Assembly: GCF_000381925.1 (NCBI RefSeq)
Contig: NZ_KB907308.1
Coordinates: 1 to 64,000, forward strand
DNA: 64,000 bases
Source of the DNA: Nocardia sp. BMG111209
GTDB taxonomy: Bacteria > Actinomycetota > Actinomycetes > Mycobacteriales > Mycobacteriaceae
Direction: 5' to 3'
A program made the translations under genes and the position numbers. This document shows, in pieces, positions 34,628 through 43,085 of this stretch. Position 1 is the first letter of the stretch, and every line of letters starts with the position of its first letter. Under the pieces are notes generated by a model. It had not been told where the DNA came from and searched no databases. It worked only from the letters and a program-made list of their open reading frames with translations.

Positions 34628-36909
34628 CAGAGACATTCAGCGCCTCGATGATCACCGCGGATGTGCCGCGGGACTGTGCGCCGTTGCTGCGCAAGGAATT
34701 CGACCTCGATTCCGGGCACGGCGAGGTGACCGGCGCGCTCCTGTTCGCCACCGCACTCGGGCTGTGCGAGATGACCCTCAACGGGAAACCGGTCGCCGGC
34801 GACGTGCTCACACCGGGCTGGAGCAGCTACGAGTGGCGTGTGCGTTATGCCCGATGGGATGTCACCGGCCTCGTCGCGCAGCGCAATGTGCTCGGGATCC
34901 TGATCGGGAACGGCTGGTACGCGGGCCATCTCGGATTCTTCGGCACCAAGGGGCTCTACGGTACCCAGCGGTCCGCATGGGCCGAGCTGCGAATCACGTT
35001 CACGGACGGCCATATTCAGACCGTCGGCACCGACGGCAGCTGGCGCTCGGGCCCCGGCGCCGTCCTCGCGGACGACCTCTACCAGGGTCAGACGATCGAC
35101 GCACGCCTGCTCGACGACGCCTGGACCCGCACCGACGCGGAGCTGCCCGGGTGGACCGGTGTGCGCATCGTCGAATTCGACCACGAGCGGCTCACCCCTT
35201 ATCTGGGGCCGGGGGTGGTTCGTCGGGAGGAAATCGCTCCGCAGCGGATCTGGAATTCGCCGTCGGGGAAGATGCTGATCGACTTCGGTCAGAATCTCGT
35301 CGGATGGATTCGGATGCGGACCCGCGGGCCCGCCGGACAGCAGGTCGTGATCCGGCACGCCGAGGTCCTCGAACACGGTGAACTCGCGGTACGTCCCTTG
35401 CGCACGGCCGAGGCCACCGACACCTTCATTCTCAGCGGCGGCGACGATATCTTCGAGCCGACCCTCACCTTCCACGGATTCCGATACATCGAGGTCAGCG
35501 GCTGGAGCGGGACCACGGAGGCGCTCGGCGACGCCGTGCGCGCGGTGGTGATCGGTTCCGAACTGGAGCGCATCGGCTCCTTCGAATGCTCCGATCCGCT
35601 GTTGAATCAGCTGTATTCGAACATCGTCTGGAGTATGCGCGGCAACTTCGTCGACCTGCCCACCGATTGCCCGCAACGCGACGAGCGGCTGGGGTGGACC
35701 GGTGATATCGCGGTCTTCGCCGAGACCGCCGCCGACCTCTACGACGTGGATCTGTTCCTCCGGGACTGGCTCCTGGATCTGGCGGCCGAACAGCGGCACG
35801 CCGGCGGACGGATTCCGGTGGTGATTCCCGACTGCCTCAAATTCCTGGACATGGCACCCCTGCGCCCGCAGCTCGACGAAGCGGCCGACGGGGTGCCGGT
35901 GGTGGCGTTGTGGAACGACGCCGTCTGCTGGGTGCCGTGGGCCCTGTGGGAGGCCTACGGTGATCCGGAAGTGCTTCGGCAGCAATATGATTCGATCTCG
36001 TCCTACGCGCGGCGGATCGGTGCGGCGCTGTCCGGTCGCGGATTGCTGGAAAGCGGTACCCAGCTCGGTGATTGGCTCGATCCCACCGCCCCACCGGAAA
36101 CGCCGCAGCGGTCCAAGGCCGACCCGTACGTCGTCGCGACGGCGTGCGTGTACCGATCCGTGCGGATCGCCTCGCGGACAGCGCAACTGCTGGGGCACCT
36201 CGACGACGCCGAGGAGTTCGCCGGACTCGCCGACCGGATCCGGGCGGCGTTCGGCAAGTACCACGTCACCGACGGCCGGATCACCAGCGACGCGACATCG
36301 GTGTACGCGCTGGCCATCTGCCTCGGGCTGCTCGACGCCGACGATCTCCGGGCCGCCGGTGACCGGCTGGCCGAACTGACCGCGGCCGCCGGTCACCACA
36401 TCACCACCGGATTCGCCGGTACCCCGTTCATCCTGCGCGCGCTCACCGAGACCGGGCATTCGGAGACGGCGTATCGGCTGCTGCGGCAACAGGAATGCCC
36501 GTCGTGGCTGTATCCGGTCACCATGGGCGCGACCACGATGTGGGAGCGCTGGGACTCGATGCTGCCCGACGGCACCGTCAACCCGGGCGAGATGACCAGC
36601 TTCAATCACTACGCCTTCGGCGCCGTCGGCACCTGGCTGCATCGCGTGGCCGGCGGCCTCGGCCCGCTCGAACCCGGGTATCGGAAGATCCTCGTCGCGC
36701 CGTGTCCCGGCGGGCAACTCACCTGGGCGCGAACCGAATTGCGGACACCGCACGGCCGGGCCGAGGTCCGGTGGGAACTCGACGGCGGCACGCTGTCCGT
36801 CACCGCCACCATCCCGGAGGGCACCACCGCGGTCGTCCGCATTCCGGGTGCGGAGGAAGTCACCGTGACCGGCGGACTTCACCGATTCACCACGCGCCCA
36901 ACGGCGTAA
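34624..36909 (+). CDS. Alpha-L-rhamnosidase (GH78)
   Basis: Releases terminal L-rhamnose from plant glycosides or oligosaccharides. 761 residues with the GH78 layout: N-terminal carbohydrate-binding-like domains (ALGLCEMTLNGKPVAGDVLTPGW, NVLGILIGNGWYAG), DFGQNLVGWIRMR, a linker, then the alpha/alpha barrel with DLPTDCPQRDERLGWTGD, which holds catalytic-site Asp/Glu residues, and TMWERWDS with a second acidic pair, ending in a C-terminal beta domain. No signal peptide, so it works inside the cell on imported substrates. Translationally coupled to lacI (GTGA overlap). Confidence 0.95.
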   Translation: MTETFSASMITADVPRDCAPLLRKEFDLDSGHGEVTGALLFATALGLCEMTLNGKPVAGDVLTPGWSSYEWRVRYARWDVTGLVAQRNVLGILIGNGWYAGHLGFFGTKGLYGTQRSAWAELRITFTDGHIQTVGTDGSWRSGPGAVLADDLYQGQTIDARLLDDAWTRTDAELPGWTGVRIVEFDHERLTPYLGPGVVRREEIAPQRIWNSPSGKMLIDFGQNLVGWIRMRTRGPAGQQVVIRHAEVLEHGELAVRPLRTAEATDTFILSGGDDIFEPTLTFHGFRYIEVSGWSGTTEALGDAVRAVVIGSELERIGSFECSDPLLNQLYSNIVWSMRGNFVDLPTDCPQRDERLGWTGDIAVFAETAADLYDVDLFLRDWLLDLAAEQRHAGGRIPVVIPDCLKFLDMAPLRPQLDEAADGVPVVALWNDAVCWVPWALWEAYGDPEVLRQQYDSISSYARRIGAALSGRGLLESGTQLGDWLDPTAPPETPQRSKADPYVVATACVYRSVRIASRTAQLLGHLDDAEEFAGLADRIRAAFGKYHVTDGRITSDATSVYALAICLGLLDADDLRAAGDRLAELTAAAGHHITTGFAGTPFILRALTETGHSETAYRLLRQQECPSWLYPVTMGATTMWERWDSMLPDGTVNPGEMTSFNHYAFGAVGTWLHRVAGGLGPLEPGYRKILVAPCPGGQLTWARTELRTPHGRAEVRWELDGGTLSVTATIPEGTTAVVRIPGAEEVTVTGGLHRFTTRPTA

Positions 36910-36961
36910 CGCCACGGCGGACAGTCCGCCGTGGCCGGATCGTGGGACATCCGCCGATCGG

Positions 36962-37123
36962 TCACCCTCCGCGCGGGCCCGGGAGCTGAGCGGGGGCGGC
37001 AGGCGTGCATTCCACGTGCAGCTTCGTCACGCCGCGCAGGATGAAGGTGCGCAGGTAGTTGTATCGGCGGTCGGCGGCGGGGCCGTGATGTTCCTCCGAG
37101 ATGCCGTCGAAATCTGTGGACAT
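36962..37123 (-). CDS. Small protein of unknown function (53 residues)
   Basis: ATG 37123 to TGA 36962. The sequence starts MSTDFDGISEEHHGPAADRR, continues YNYLRTFILRGVTKLHVECT and ends in a Pro-rich tail. A purine-rich AGGGTG lies about 3-8 bases before the ATG. It is transcribed away from the Rieske oxygenase gene, with the two ATTGCTATAGCAAT operators lying between them, so it is probably co-regulated with that module. The charged, aromatic-rich composition and codon use look like a real protein, but no family is recognised. Confidence 0.55.
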   Translation of the reverse strand: MSTDFDGISEEHHGPAADRRYNYLRTFILRGVTKLHVECTPAAPAQLPGPRGG

Positions 37124-37198
37124 GGTCACCCTGCCTGGAGTGTCGGTCCGGACAATGAGTCGATGCCCAGGCCGAGTGGCCGATCGGGCGACTTGTTC

Positions 37199-37212
37199 AT
37201 TGCTATAGCAAT
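37199..37212. promoter_or_regulatory. Palindromic operator 1 of the Rieske/IclR module
   Basis: ATTGCTATAGCAAT, a perfect 14-base palindrome, 75 bases upstream of the divergent small gene and about 105 bases upstream of the Rieske gene. The same core occurs at 37271 and, with two changes, at 41588. Confidence 0.75.
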
Positions 37213-37266
37213 CGATTCATCTCGTCAAGGTGCGACTGTGCCCACCCGTAGCACTTGACGCCACGT

Positions 37267-37288
37267 ACACATTGCTATAGCAATGTGT
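37267..37288. promoter_or_regulatory. Palindromic operator 2 of the Rieske/IclR module
   Basis: A perfect 22-base palindrome with core ATTGCTATAGCAAT flanked by ACAC and GTGT, ending 29 bases before the Rieske gene start. Its position suggests overlap with the promoter. The IclR protein encoded at 40632-41546 is the likely ligand-responsive binder. Confidence 0.8.
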
Positions 37289-37317
37289 TGGTTGTTTCGT
37301 GTAGGAGGTGTGCGACC

Positions 37318-38571
37318 ATGGCGCGTTTCGCGAAGCCGAGCGAGGGCAGTTGGACCGAGCACTACCCCGAGCTCGGGACCGGAGGGGTGTCCTACGAGGA
37401 CTGCGTCTCCCCCGAGTTCTATGCCGCCGAACGGGAGAAGATCTTCCGGCGGGCCTGGCTGAATGTCGGCCGGGTGGACGAATTACCCAGTAAGGGAAGC
37501 TATTTCACCAAGACGATCGAGGTCGCGAGCGCGTCGATCATCGTGGTCCGCGACCAGCAGGGGCAGGTGCGCGCGTTCCACAACATCTGCCGGCACCGGG
37601 GTAACAAGCTGGTCTGGAACGAGAATCCGAACGACGAGGTCGCGGGCACCTGCCGGACCTTCACCTGCAAGTACCACGCCTGGCGGTACGCGCTGGACGG
37701 GGAGTGCACGTTCGTGCAGCAGGAGCAGGAGTTCTTCGGCCTGGACAAGTCGCAGTACGGCCTGGCGCCGGTGCACTGCGAGGTGTGGGCCGGGTTCATC
37801 TTCGTCAACTTCGCCGCCGAGCCGGCCGAATCGTTGCGAGAGTTCTTGCGGCCCATGATCACCGAGCTGGAGGGGTACCCCTTCGAGCGGTTCACCGACA
37901 AATACGTCTTCACCGCCGACGTGGGCTGCAACTGGAAGCTGTTCCTGGACGCCTTCCAGGAGTACTACCACGTTCCGGTGCTGCATTCCCAGGAGGCGAC
38001 ACCCGCGGCACGGCCGAAGATCACCGGGTTCGAGGCGCCGCACTATCAGCTGGACGGACCGCACCGTCTGGTCACCACGTCCAGTTCACCGCGGCGGACG
38101 TGGCCCGAGGACTTCCAGTATCCGATCGAGATCGTCACGCGCAGTGGACTTTTCGGACCGTGGGACGAGCCGAATCTGGGTGACGAGCTCGGCGGGGTCA
38201 ATCCGGGGCGGGCCCCGCAGTGGGCCGCCGACAACTTCCAGATCTTCCCGAATATGGAACTGCTGATCTGGGCCGCCGGCTGGTATCTGGTCTACCGCTA
38301 CTGGCCGACCTCGCCGCGCACCCACCGCTTCGAGGGCACCCTGTACTTCCCGCCGGCCCGGACGGTGGCCCAACGTGTCGCCCAGGAGACCGCCGTGGTG
38401 ATGTTCAAGGAGTTCGCGCTGCAGGACGCGGGGACGCTGGTCGGCACCCAGCAGGGCCTGGATACCGGTGTGGTCGACTATTTTCCGCTCAACGACCAGG
38501 AGCTGCTGGTCCGGCACTTCCACAGGACCGTCGGCGACTGGGTCGGCGACCACCGCACCGCGAAGGCGTGA
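37318..38571 (+). CDS. Rieske-type aromatic-ring-hydroxylating oxygenase, alpha subunit
   Basis: 417 residues. The Rieske [2Fe-2S] ligands are C91-x-H93 (ICRHRGNK) and C117-x2-H120 (CKYHAW). The catalytic domain shows the mononuclear iron His pair H218 and H223 in DAFQEYYHVPVLHSQ. The family hydroxylates or demethylates aromatic or steroid-like compounds with electrons from a reductase and ferredoxin. ATG 37318 has AGGAGG 9 bases upstream. A 2Fe-2S ferredoxin lies 1.7 kb downstream, but no dedicated flavin reductase is seen, so that part may come from elsewhere. Controlled by two palindromes upstream. Confidence 0.94.
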   Translation: MARFAKPSEGSWTEHYPELGTGGVSYEDCVSPEFYAAEREKIFRRAWLNVGRVDELPSKGSYFTKTIEVASASIIVVRDQQGQVRAFHNICRHRGNKLVWNENPNDEVAGTCRTFTCKYHAWRYALDGECTFVQQEQEFFGLDKSQYGLAPVHCEVWAGFIFVNFAAEPAESLREFLRPMITELEGYPFERFTDKYVFTADVGCNWKLFLDAFQEYYHVPVLHSQEATPAARPKITGFEAPHYQLDGPHRLVTTSSSPRRTWPEDFQYPIEIVTRSGLFGPWDEPNLGDELGGVNPGRAPQWAADNFQIFPNMELLIWAAGWYLVYRYWPTSPRTHRFEGTLYFPPARTVAQRVAQETAVVMFKEFALQDAGTLVGTQQGLDTGVVDYFPLNDQELLVRHFHRTVGDWVGDHRTAKA

Positions 38572-38575
38572 CCCG

Positions 38576-38911
38576 ATGCCCGACACCCTGCTGCCCGCCG
38601 AATTCGCCGATCTGGAGCCCTTCGCCGAAACCTGGTGTCTGGCAACCGAACCCGAACGCTGGAACCGGCGCATGGCCGGCACCATCACCGAGATGGAGGC
38701 CTTCTACCGGGTCGGGTTCCCGCTGCTGCCGGACGCGATCGCCCATTGCGACAAGTTCCCGGTCGACGATCTGCCCGAGGACGCGAACAATCTACTGCAC
38801 CTGATCTATTCGATCATCATGGTCGCCATGTGCGTGGAGATCTGGCATCAACCGCAGGTCATCGACAGCGCCGACGCGCAGATCCATCGGCTCGCCGATC
38901 CGGTCCCCTGA
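38576..38911 (+). CDS. Small hypothetical protein downstream of Rieske oxygenase
   Basis: 111 residues starting MPDTLLPAEFADLEPF 4 bases after the Rieske stop. It is helical and acidic, with a stretch LLHLIYSIIMVAMCVEIWHQPQ that could be a hydrophobic core. WCLATEPERWNRRMAGTITEMEAFYRVGFPLLPDAIAHCDKF resembles nothing I can name. Tight coupling suggests a structural or assembly role with the oxygenase rather than a beta subunit, which would be about 160-180 residues with an NTF2 fold. Confidence 0.7.
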   Translation: MPDTLLPAEFADLEPFAETWCLATEPERWNRRMAGTITEMEAFYRVGFPLLPDAIAHCDKFPVDDLPEDANNLLHLIYSIIMVAMCVEIWHQPQVIDSADAQIHRLADPVP

Positions 38912-38950
38912 CCTGCCGCCCCGGCGCGGAAACCGCGCCGGGGCCGGTCG

Positions 38951-39250
38951 TCATCGGGGATCGAATCCGGTGAGGATGACCGCGTTCGAGCGGGCCGCGG
39001 CCAGCCGCAACGGCAGCGCCTGCCGGTATTCCGGCGAGTCGTACCACGCCTGCGCGGCGTCGGGCGACTCGAACTCCAGAACCACCGTGCGGGTGCCGTG
39101 CCACTGCCCTTCGAGCACCTTCGGCCGGGTGTCGACGGCGAGCACCTTCGCCCCACCGACGACCAGTGCCCGCGTCGAGGCGCGCTCGTATTCCCGCATC
39201 CCGTCCGGGTCGACGAACTCCTCGGTGAGGATGGCATATCCCTTCGGCAT
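38951..39250 (-). CDS. DUF1330 family protein
   Basis: 99 residues, MPKGYAILTEEFVDPDGM at the start, then KVLEGQWHGTRTVVLEFES and AQAWYDSPEYRQALPLR, ending in ARSNAVILTGFD. This is a full-length DUF1330 protein of the dimeric ferredoxin-like alpha/beta-barrel fold. Members often sit in aromatic-degradation clusters; function unproven. Divergent from the LLM oxidoreductase, with operator half-sites between them. Purine-rich AAGGAG precedes the ATG. Confidence 0.9.
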   Translation of the reverse strand: MPKGYAILTEEFVDPDGMREYERASTRALVVGGAKVLAVDTRPKVLEGQWHGTRTVVLEFESPDAAQAWYDSPEYRQALPLRLAAARSNAVILTGFDPR

Positions 39251-39263
39251 CGGAACTCCTTCT

Positions 39264-39300
39264 GTAGCAATCGATTTCAAATCAGAGAGTACACATTGGA
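39264..39300. promoter_or_regulatory. Half-sites of the Rieske/IclR operator between divergent genes
   Basis: GTAGCAATCGA (39264-39274) matches the right half of operator 1 with its flank (TAGCAATCGA), and ACACATTG (39291-39298) matches the left half of operator 2. They lie between DUF1330 and the LLM gene. Weaker than the perfect palindromes. Confidence 0.4.
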
Positions 39301-39334
39301 AACGAAAATAGAAGAGCGGGAATCGAATTCGACG

Positions 39335-40309
39335 ATGCCCGACTACGAATTGTCGTGCGGCCTGCCGCCGGGACCGGACTTCGCCGATCTGGCGGTCCTC
39401 GCCGAGGAACTCGGATATCACCGGGTGTGGATCTTCGATTCGGCGCCGCTGTGGGAGGACCCCTTCGTGCACCTCGCGCTGGCCGCGCGGCGCACCACCG
39501 ATATCGGTCTCGCGACCTCGGTACTCGTCCCCCAGCAGCGGTCGGAACCGGCGATGGCCGCCGGGATCGCCACCATTGCCCGCCTGTCGGGCAACCGTTT
39601 CCGGGCCTGCCTGGGTACCGGATTCACCGCCCGCTACGCGGCGGGACAACGACCGATGACCCTCGCCCGCCTTCGCGACTACACCCTCGCGGTCCGCGAG
39701 TTGCTGGCCGGCGGCACCGCGACCGTCGACGGTGCGCCGGCCCGGATGCTCCACGCCCCGGGCCTGGCCGCGGCGCGACCGCTGGAGGTTCCGATCTGGC
39801 TGAGCGCGTTCGGGCCCAAGGGAACTCGGCTGGCCGGTGAGATCGCCGACGGGCTCATCGGCGCCCCGCACCCCACGCTGCCGACCGCGACGATCGTCTC
39901 CGGCACCGTGCTCGAACCCGGCGAGGATCCCGGCGCGCCACGCGTCCGGGAGGCGATCGGGCCGTGGCGGATCGTCGACTGGCACAACGCCTATGCCACC
40001 GGCGGGCCCGACGCCGTCGACGCGCTGCCCGGTGGCGCGGAGTGGCGGAAAGCGCTGGAGGCGTCGACTTCCCCGCACGAACGGCATCTGTCGATCTTCG
40101 AGGGCCACGTGACCCACCTGACCGACCGTGATCGGCGGCTGCTCGACCACATCGATGTGAGAACCCTCGTCGGCGACACCGGCCGGGTCCGCAGGCAGCT
40201 GAACAAGATGGCCGGATACGGCTTCCGGGAAATCATCTACACCCCCACCGGCCCGGACGTCGCGCGCGAACTGCGCGCCTTCGCGACCACTCAGGAGAGC
40301 AATCCGTGA
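39335..40309 (+). CDS. LLM-class flavin/F420-dependent oxidoreductase
   Basis: 324 residues of the luciferase-like TIM barrel: MPDYELSCGLPPGPDFADL, RVWIFDSAPLWEDPFVHLALAARRTTDIGLATSVL, IARLSGNRFRACLGTGFTARYAAG, VPIWLSAFGPKGTRLAGEIADGLI, then NKMAGYGFREIIYTPTG. It belongs to the methylene-H4MPT reductase/F420 type rather than true luciferase. In a Rieske oxygenase module it may act on the same substrate. ATG 39335 chosen; a TTG at 39297 in the same frame is a less likely start. Coupled to the ferredoxin by a GTGA overlap. Confidence 0.88.
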   Translation: MPDYELSCGLPPGPDFADLAVLAEELGYHRVWIFDSAPLWEDPFVHLALAARRTTDIGLATSVLVPQQRSEPAMAAGIATIARLSGNRFRACLGTGFTARYAAGQRPMTLARLRDYTLAVRELLAGGTATVDGAPARMLHAPGLAAARPLEVPIWLSAFGPKGTRLAGEIADGLIGAPHPTLPTATIVSGTVLEPGEDPGAPRVREAIGPWRIVDWHNAYATGGPDAVDALPGGAEWRKALEASTSPHERHLSIFEGHVTHLTDRDRRLLDHIDVRTLVGDTGRVRRQLNKMAGYGFREIIYTPTGPDVARELRAFATTQESNP

Positions 40310-40620
40310 ACCCGCAGCCGGTCACCGCCGAGATACCCGCCGCCACCGGCCGCCGGGTCACCGTCGTACTCGGCAAGAAACGAGTGACCATCGAGCACCG
40401 GCCGGGCGAGACCGTCCTGGACTGCGCGCGCCGAGCGGGTCTGTCACCCCCGGCGCAATGCGAACTCGGCGGCTGCGGGACCTGTATGGCCAGACTCACC
40501 GAGGGTCACGTCACCATGGCCGTCAACAACGTACTCGGCGCGGACGATCTCGCCGAGGGATGGATATTGACCTGCCAGGCGGTGCCGGACGGGCCAGCGA
40601 CCCGGGTCCGTTACGAATAG
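40306..40620 (+). CDS. Plant-type [2Fe-2S] ferredoxin
   Basis: 104 residues. Cluster ligands C52, C57, C60 (QCELGGCGTC) and C90 (WILTCQ), preceded by ETVLDCARRAGLSPPA as in oxygenase ferredoxins. It should carry electrons to the Rieske oxygenase of this module. The GTG start overlaps the LLM stop (GTGA). The last six codons and stop (TRVRYE) are duplicated immediately downstream. Confidence 0.94.
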   Translation: MNPQPVTAEIPAATGRRVTVVLGKKRVTIEHRPGETVLDCARRAGLSPPAQCELGGCGTCMARLTEGHVTMAVNNVLGADDLAEGWILTCQAVPDGPATRVRYE

Positions 40621-40641
40621 ACCCGGGTCCGTTACGAATAG
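40600..40641. repeat. 21-bp tandem duplication at convergent gene ends
   Basis: The 21 bases at 40600-40620 (ACCCGGGTCC then GTTACGAATAG) are repeated exactly at 40621-40641. The first copy encodes the ferredoxin C-terminus and stop; the second copy supplies the end of the convergent IclR gene. Confidence 0.95.
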
Positions 40642-41546
40642 GCGGGCAGGTTCGGATCCGCCGTCGGCATCCGGCCGCGGCCCTTGCGGGTCGCGACCGC
40701 CGCCGAACGCACCAGCCGCCGCCCCGATTCCCTTATCTGCCCGGCCGGTACGGGATGACCGGGCCCACCCACGCTCAGCGACAACAACACTCGGCCGAGC
40801 GGATCGAAAATCGGTGCGGCGACGGTACGGAACACCACCTCCGCCGACTCGTCCAGGTCATCGAACGAGATCAGCAGGTCGTCGCTGTCGTGCAGGATAT
40901 CCGTCAGTTTCTGCTCGGCGGCGGCGTCGGCCGGCGTATCGCGCACCCGCCGGAGCGCGTCGCGCACGGCCGGCGAACCCATCGACTCCATCGTCACGGT
41001 GTAGCCGCGTTCCCGCGCCTCGGCCAGCAGCTCGCGGCAGGCGGCCGCGGGACGCTCGGACAGCTCGGCCCGTTCCAGCCACCCGGCCACCGACGCCTCG
41101 TCCGACCACGCCAGGAATACCGCGCCGATCGGCGCGATCAACGGTATGCGGTCGCCGGGATATCCCAGCTGGGAGGTCACCGCCTCCGGGCCTCGGCTGG
41201 CCAGGAGGATCGCATCGCGTCCGGCCACCGCGGTCAGCCGCACATCGGCGCCGAGTTCGTCGGCCAGGATGCCCGCCTGCTCGATACCGGCCGCCACCCC
41301 GGGACTCTGCTCGGCCGCGGCGTACCCCGTGGCGACCAGCGCCGGGCCCAGGACGTATGTCCGGTGTACCGGCTCCCGGACGACGAACCCCCACTCCGAC
41401 AGCACCGCCAGCGTCGCGTTCGCCGACGCGATGTTCATGCCCAGATGCTGGCAGAGCTCGGTGATCGTATAGCCGTGGGTCGCGTGGGCGGTCAGGAATG
41501 CGAGGATGCCCGCGGCGCGGGTCGAGGCAGGAGCGGGACGAGCCAT
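40632..41546 (-). CDS. IclR-family transcriptional regulator
   Basis: 304 residues. N-terminal winged helix (AGILAFLTAHATHGYTITELCQHLGMNIASANATLAVLSEWGFVVREPVHRTYVLGPAL), then an effector domain with LGADVRLTAVAGRDAILLA, IPLIAPIGAVFLAWSD, and RERGYTVTMESMG. Effector domains of IclR proteins bind aromatic or small organic acids. An ATTGCCATGGCAAT palindrome lies 42-55 bases upstream, like the operators at the Rieske promoter, suggesting autoregulation and control of the module. Confidence 0.93.
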   Translation of the reverse strand: MARPAPASTRAAGILAFLTAHATHGYTITELCQHLGMNIASANATLAVLSEWGFVVREPVHRTYVLGPALVATGYAAAEQSPGVAAGIEQAGILADELGADVRLTAVAGRDAILLASRGPEAVTSQLGYPGDRIPLIAPIGAVFLAWSDEASVAGWLERAELSERPAAACRELLAEARERGYTVTMESMGSPAVRDALRRVRDTPADAAAEQKLTDILHDSDDLLISFDDLDESAEVVFRTVAAPIFDPLGRVLLSLSVGGPGHPVPAGQIRESGRRLVRSAAVATRKGRGRMPTADPNLPAYS

Positions 41547-41587
41547 TCCACCAATCTAACCAACGACAACCGCACTGCAACACTCGC

Positions 41588-41601
41588 ATTGCCATGGCAA
41601 T
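41588..41601. promoter_or_regulatory. Palindromic operator 3 (iclR promoter)
   Basis: ATTGCCATGGCAAT, differing from the operators at 37199 and 37271 in two symmetric bases. Between the substrate-binding protein stop and the IclR start. Confidence 0.7.
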
Positions 41602-41623
41602 GTCGGTGGGACGGGACGTCGGA

Positions 41624-42994
41624 TCATCGGAAGTCGTTCACACTCTTTCCGACGTCGGCGAGCGTCATCGGCCGTCCGTAGTCTCCGGTGAACGCGTACG
41701 GGGCGATATCGCAGCGGAACGGTCCGCGGTCCGGCTCGAAATCGGGAATCTTCCACCCGCCGGGGGTCGCCGCCACGGCGAGGAAACAACTCTGCACCGC
41801 CGTCGAGGTGGGCGCCAGATCGGCGGGCGCCTGGAGGCCACCGCCGGTCCAGGCGTGTTCCGCGATCGCCGCCTCGTAGACGCATTTCCGCGTGAGTGTG
41901 TTGCCGCAACTGCCGGCCGCTTTCGCGAACAGGGCCCATTGGGAAAAGGCGCGCAGCGCCGGGAAGGTCAGATCCCGGCCCGGCGCGTATCGCGCGAACA
42001 TATCCTTCGCCTGCCGCAGGGCCGGTGTGGTGGTCGCCGATTCCAGCGGCACCGTGATACCCAGGTCGGCATAGTTGTGCTGCGTGGTCAGGGACGTACC
42101 GGCCAGTTGCAGGAACTGCGACGTGTAGGAATTGCTGTTCGAATCGATCCAGTCGAGTGTGTAGTCCATGGTGGACAACACATCCTCGAGTTTCGCGAGG
42201 CTGTGGAAATCACCGAGGAAGATCAGGCCCTTGACGCCCTTGTCCTTGATCGCCTGCGCGTACGGAGTCCAATCCGGCACGCCCATGGCGGGATACAGAT
42301 CGTTGTAGACGATCTTCGCCCCTTCCACGGGCAGCGCTTCGGCGTACTGCTGACCGATCACCCGCGTGACCGGGGTGTCGCCGTTGATCAGGCCGACCGC
42401 GCTCGCGGACGCCGGATAACGCTCCTTGAACAACCACTCGTGGAAGCCGGTGTACGAATCGTGCGGACCGGCCGCATTCGCGCCGCCGCCCACCTGCAGG
42501 TCCGATCCGCTGTTCTGGACCTGGTCGACCTGTGCCGGGAAATCCGGTAGCAGACAGGACAATCGGTCCTTCACGCCCAGCCCGTCGAGGGCCGCGCCAC
42601 CACCCACCAGGGCGAAGTCGTCGCGGCAGGCGTCGAGCATCCGCTGACGTACTTCCATCAGCTTCGCATCGTGGATGTCGATCACCAGCCTGCGGCCGCC
42701 GATCCCGCCGTGGTCGTTGCACCAGGAGGTGAAAACCTTTGCGGTATCGACGAATTCGGAATTCCTCGTGAACCCGGCATCGGTGAAGACCCCGAGCTCG
42801 ATCTCCCCGGCGGTGACGCCCTGCGCCGGTGCGCCGGTCGCATTTCCGGTGTGGCAGATGCCTTTCAGATCGCCGAAATCTCCCGGGCCGGTTCCCGCCG
42901 GGCCGGCATCCTCACTGCCACCGCGGCTACAGCCGCCGGCCAGCAGGACGAGTGCGAGCAAACCTGTTGCGATGGACCTGGTTTTCGCCGCCAT
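41624..42994 (-). CDS. Substrate-binding lipoprotein (branched-chain-amino-acid ABC type)
   Basis: 456 residues. Lipoprotein signal peptide with lipobox LAGGC (Cys22), so anchored outside the membrane. The mature part follows the type I periplasmic-binding fold: VTAGEIELGVFTDAG, GGIGGRRLVIDIHDAKLMEVRQRMLDACRDDFALVGGGAAL, ASAVGLINGDTPVTRVIGQQYAEAL, KGVKGLIFLGDFHSLAKLEDVLSTMDYTLDW. No permease or ATPase genes lie next to it, so it is an orphan binding protein. Its place directly upstream of iclR suggests it senses or delivers a substrate of the Rieske module. Confidence 0.88.
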   Translation of the reverse strand: MAAKTRSIATGLLALVLLAGGCSRGGSEDAGPAGTGPGDFGDLKGICHTGNATGAPAQGVTAGEIELGVFTDAGFTRNSEFVDTAKVFTSWCNDHGGIGGRRLVIDIHDAKLMEVRQRMLDACRDDFALVGGGAALDGLGVKDRLSCLLPDFPAQVDQVQNSGSDLQVGGGANAAGPHDSYTGFHEWLFKERYPASASAVGLINGDTPVTRVIGQQYAEALPVEGAKIVYNDLYPAMGVPDWTPYAQAIKDKGVKGLIFLGDFHSLAKLEDVLSTMDYTLDWIDSNSNSYTSQFLQLAGTSLTTQHNYADLGITVPLESATTTPALRQAKDMFARYAPGRDLTFPALRAFSQWALFAKAAGSCGNTLTRKCVYEAAIAEHAWTGGGLQAPADLAPTSTAVQSCFLAVAATPGGWKIPDFEPDRGPFRCDIAPYAFTGDYGRPMTLADVGKSVNDFR

Positions 42995-43085
42995 GGCGGG
43001 TCTCCTGACTACTGGGGTCCCGGCGGCAGGGGAAGCAAGGGAAAGCCCTGCCGCCGGGAGTCGTCACCGCGGGATCGGCCCGGCG

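Noticed and set aside
34306..36915. Very long (869-codon) open frame on the minus strand opposite the rhamnosidase
   Set aside because: It is the mirror frame of a high-GC gene; its translation is low-complexity and matches no family, while the plus strand encodes a clear GH78 enzyme.
41624..42994. Substrate-binding lipoprotein considered as part of a complete importer
   Set aside because: No permease or ATPase genes are adjacent; neighbours are secreted proteins and IclR, so only an orphan binding protein can be claimed.
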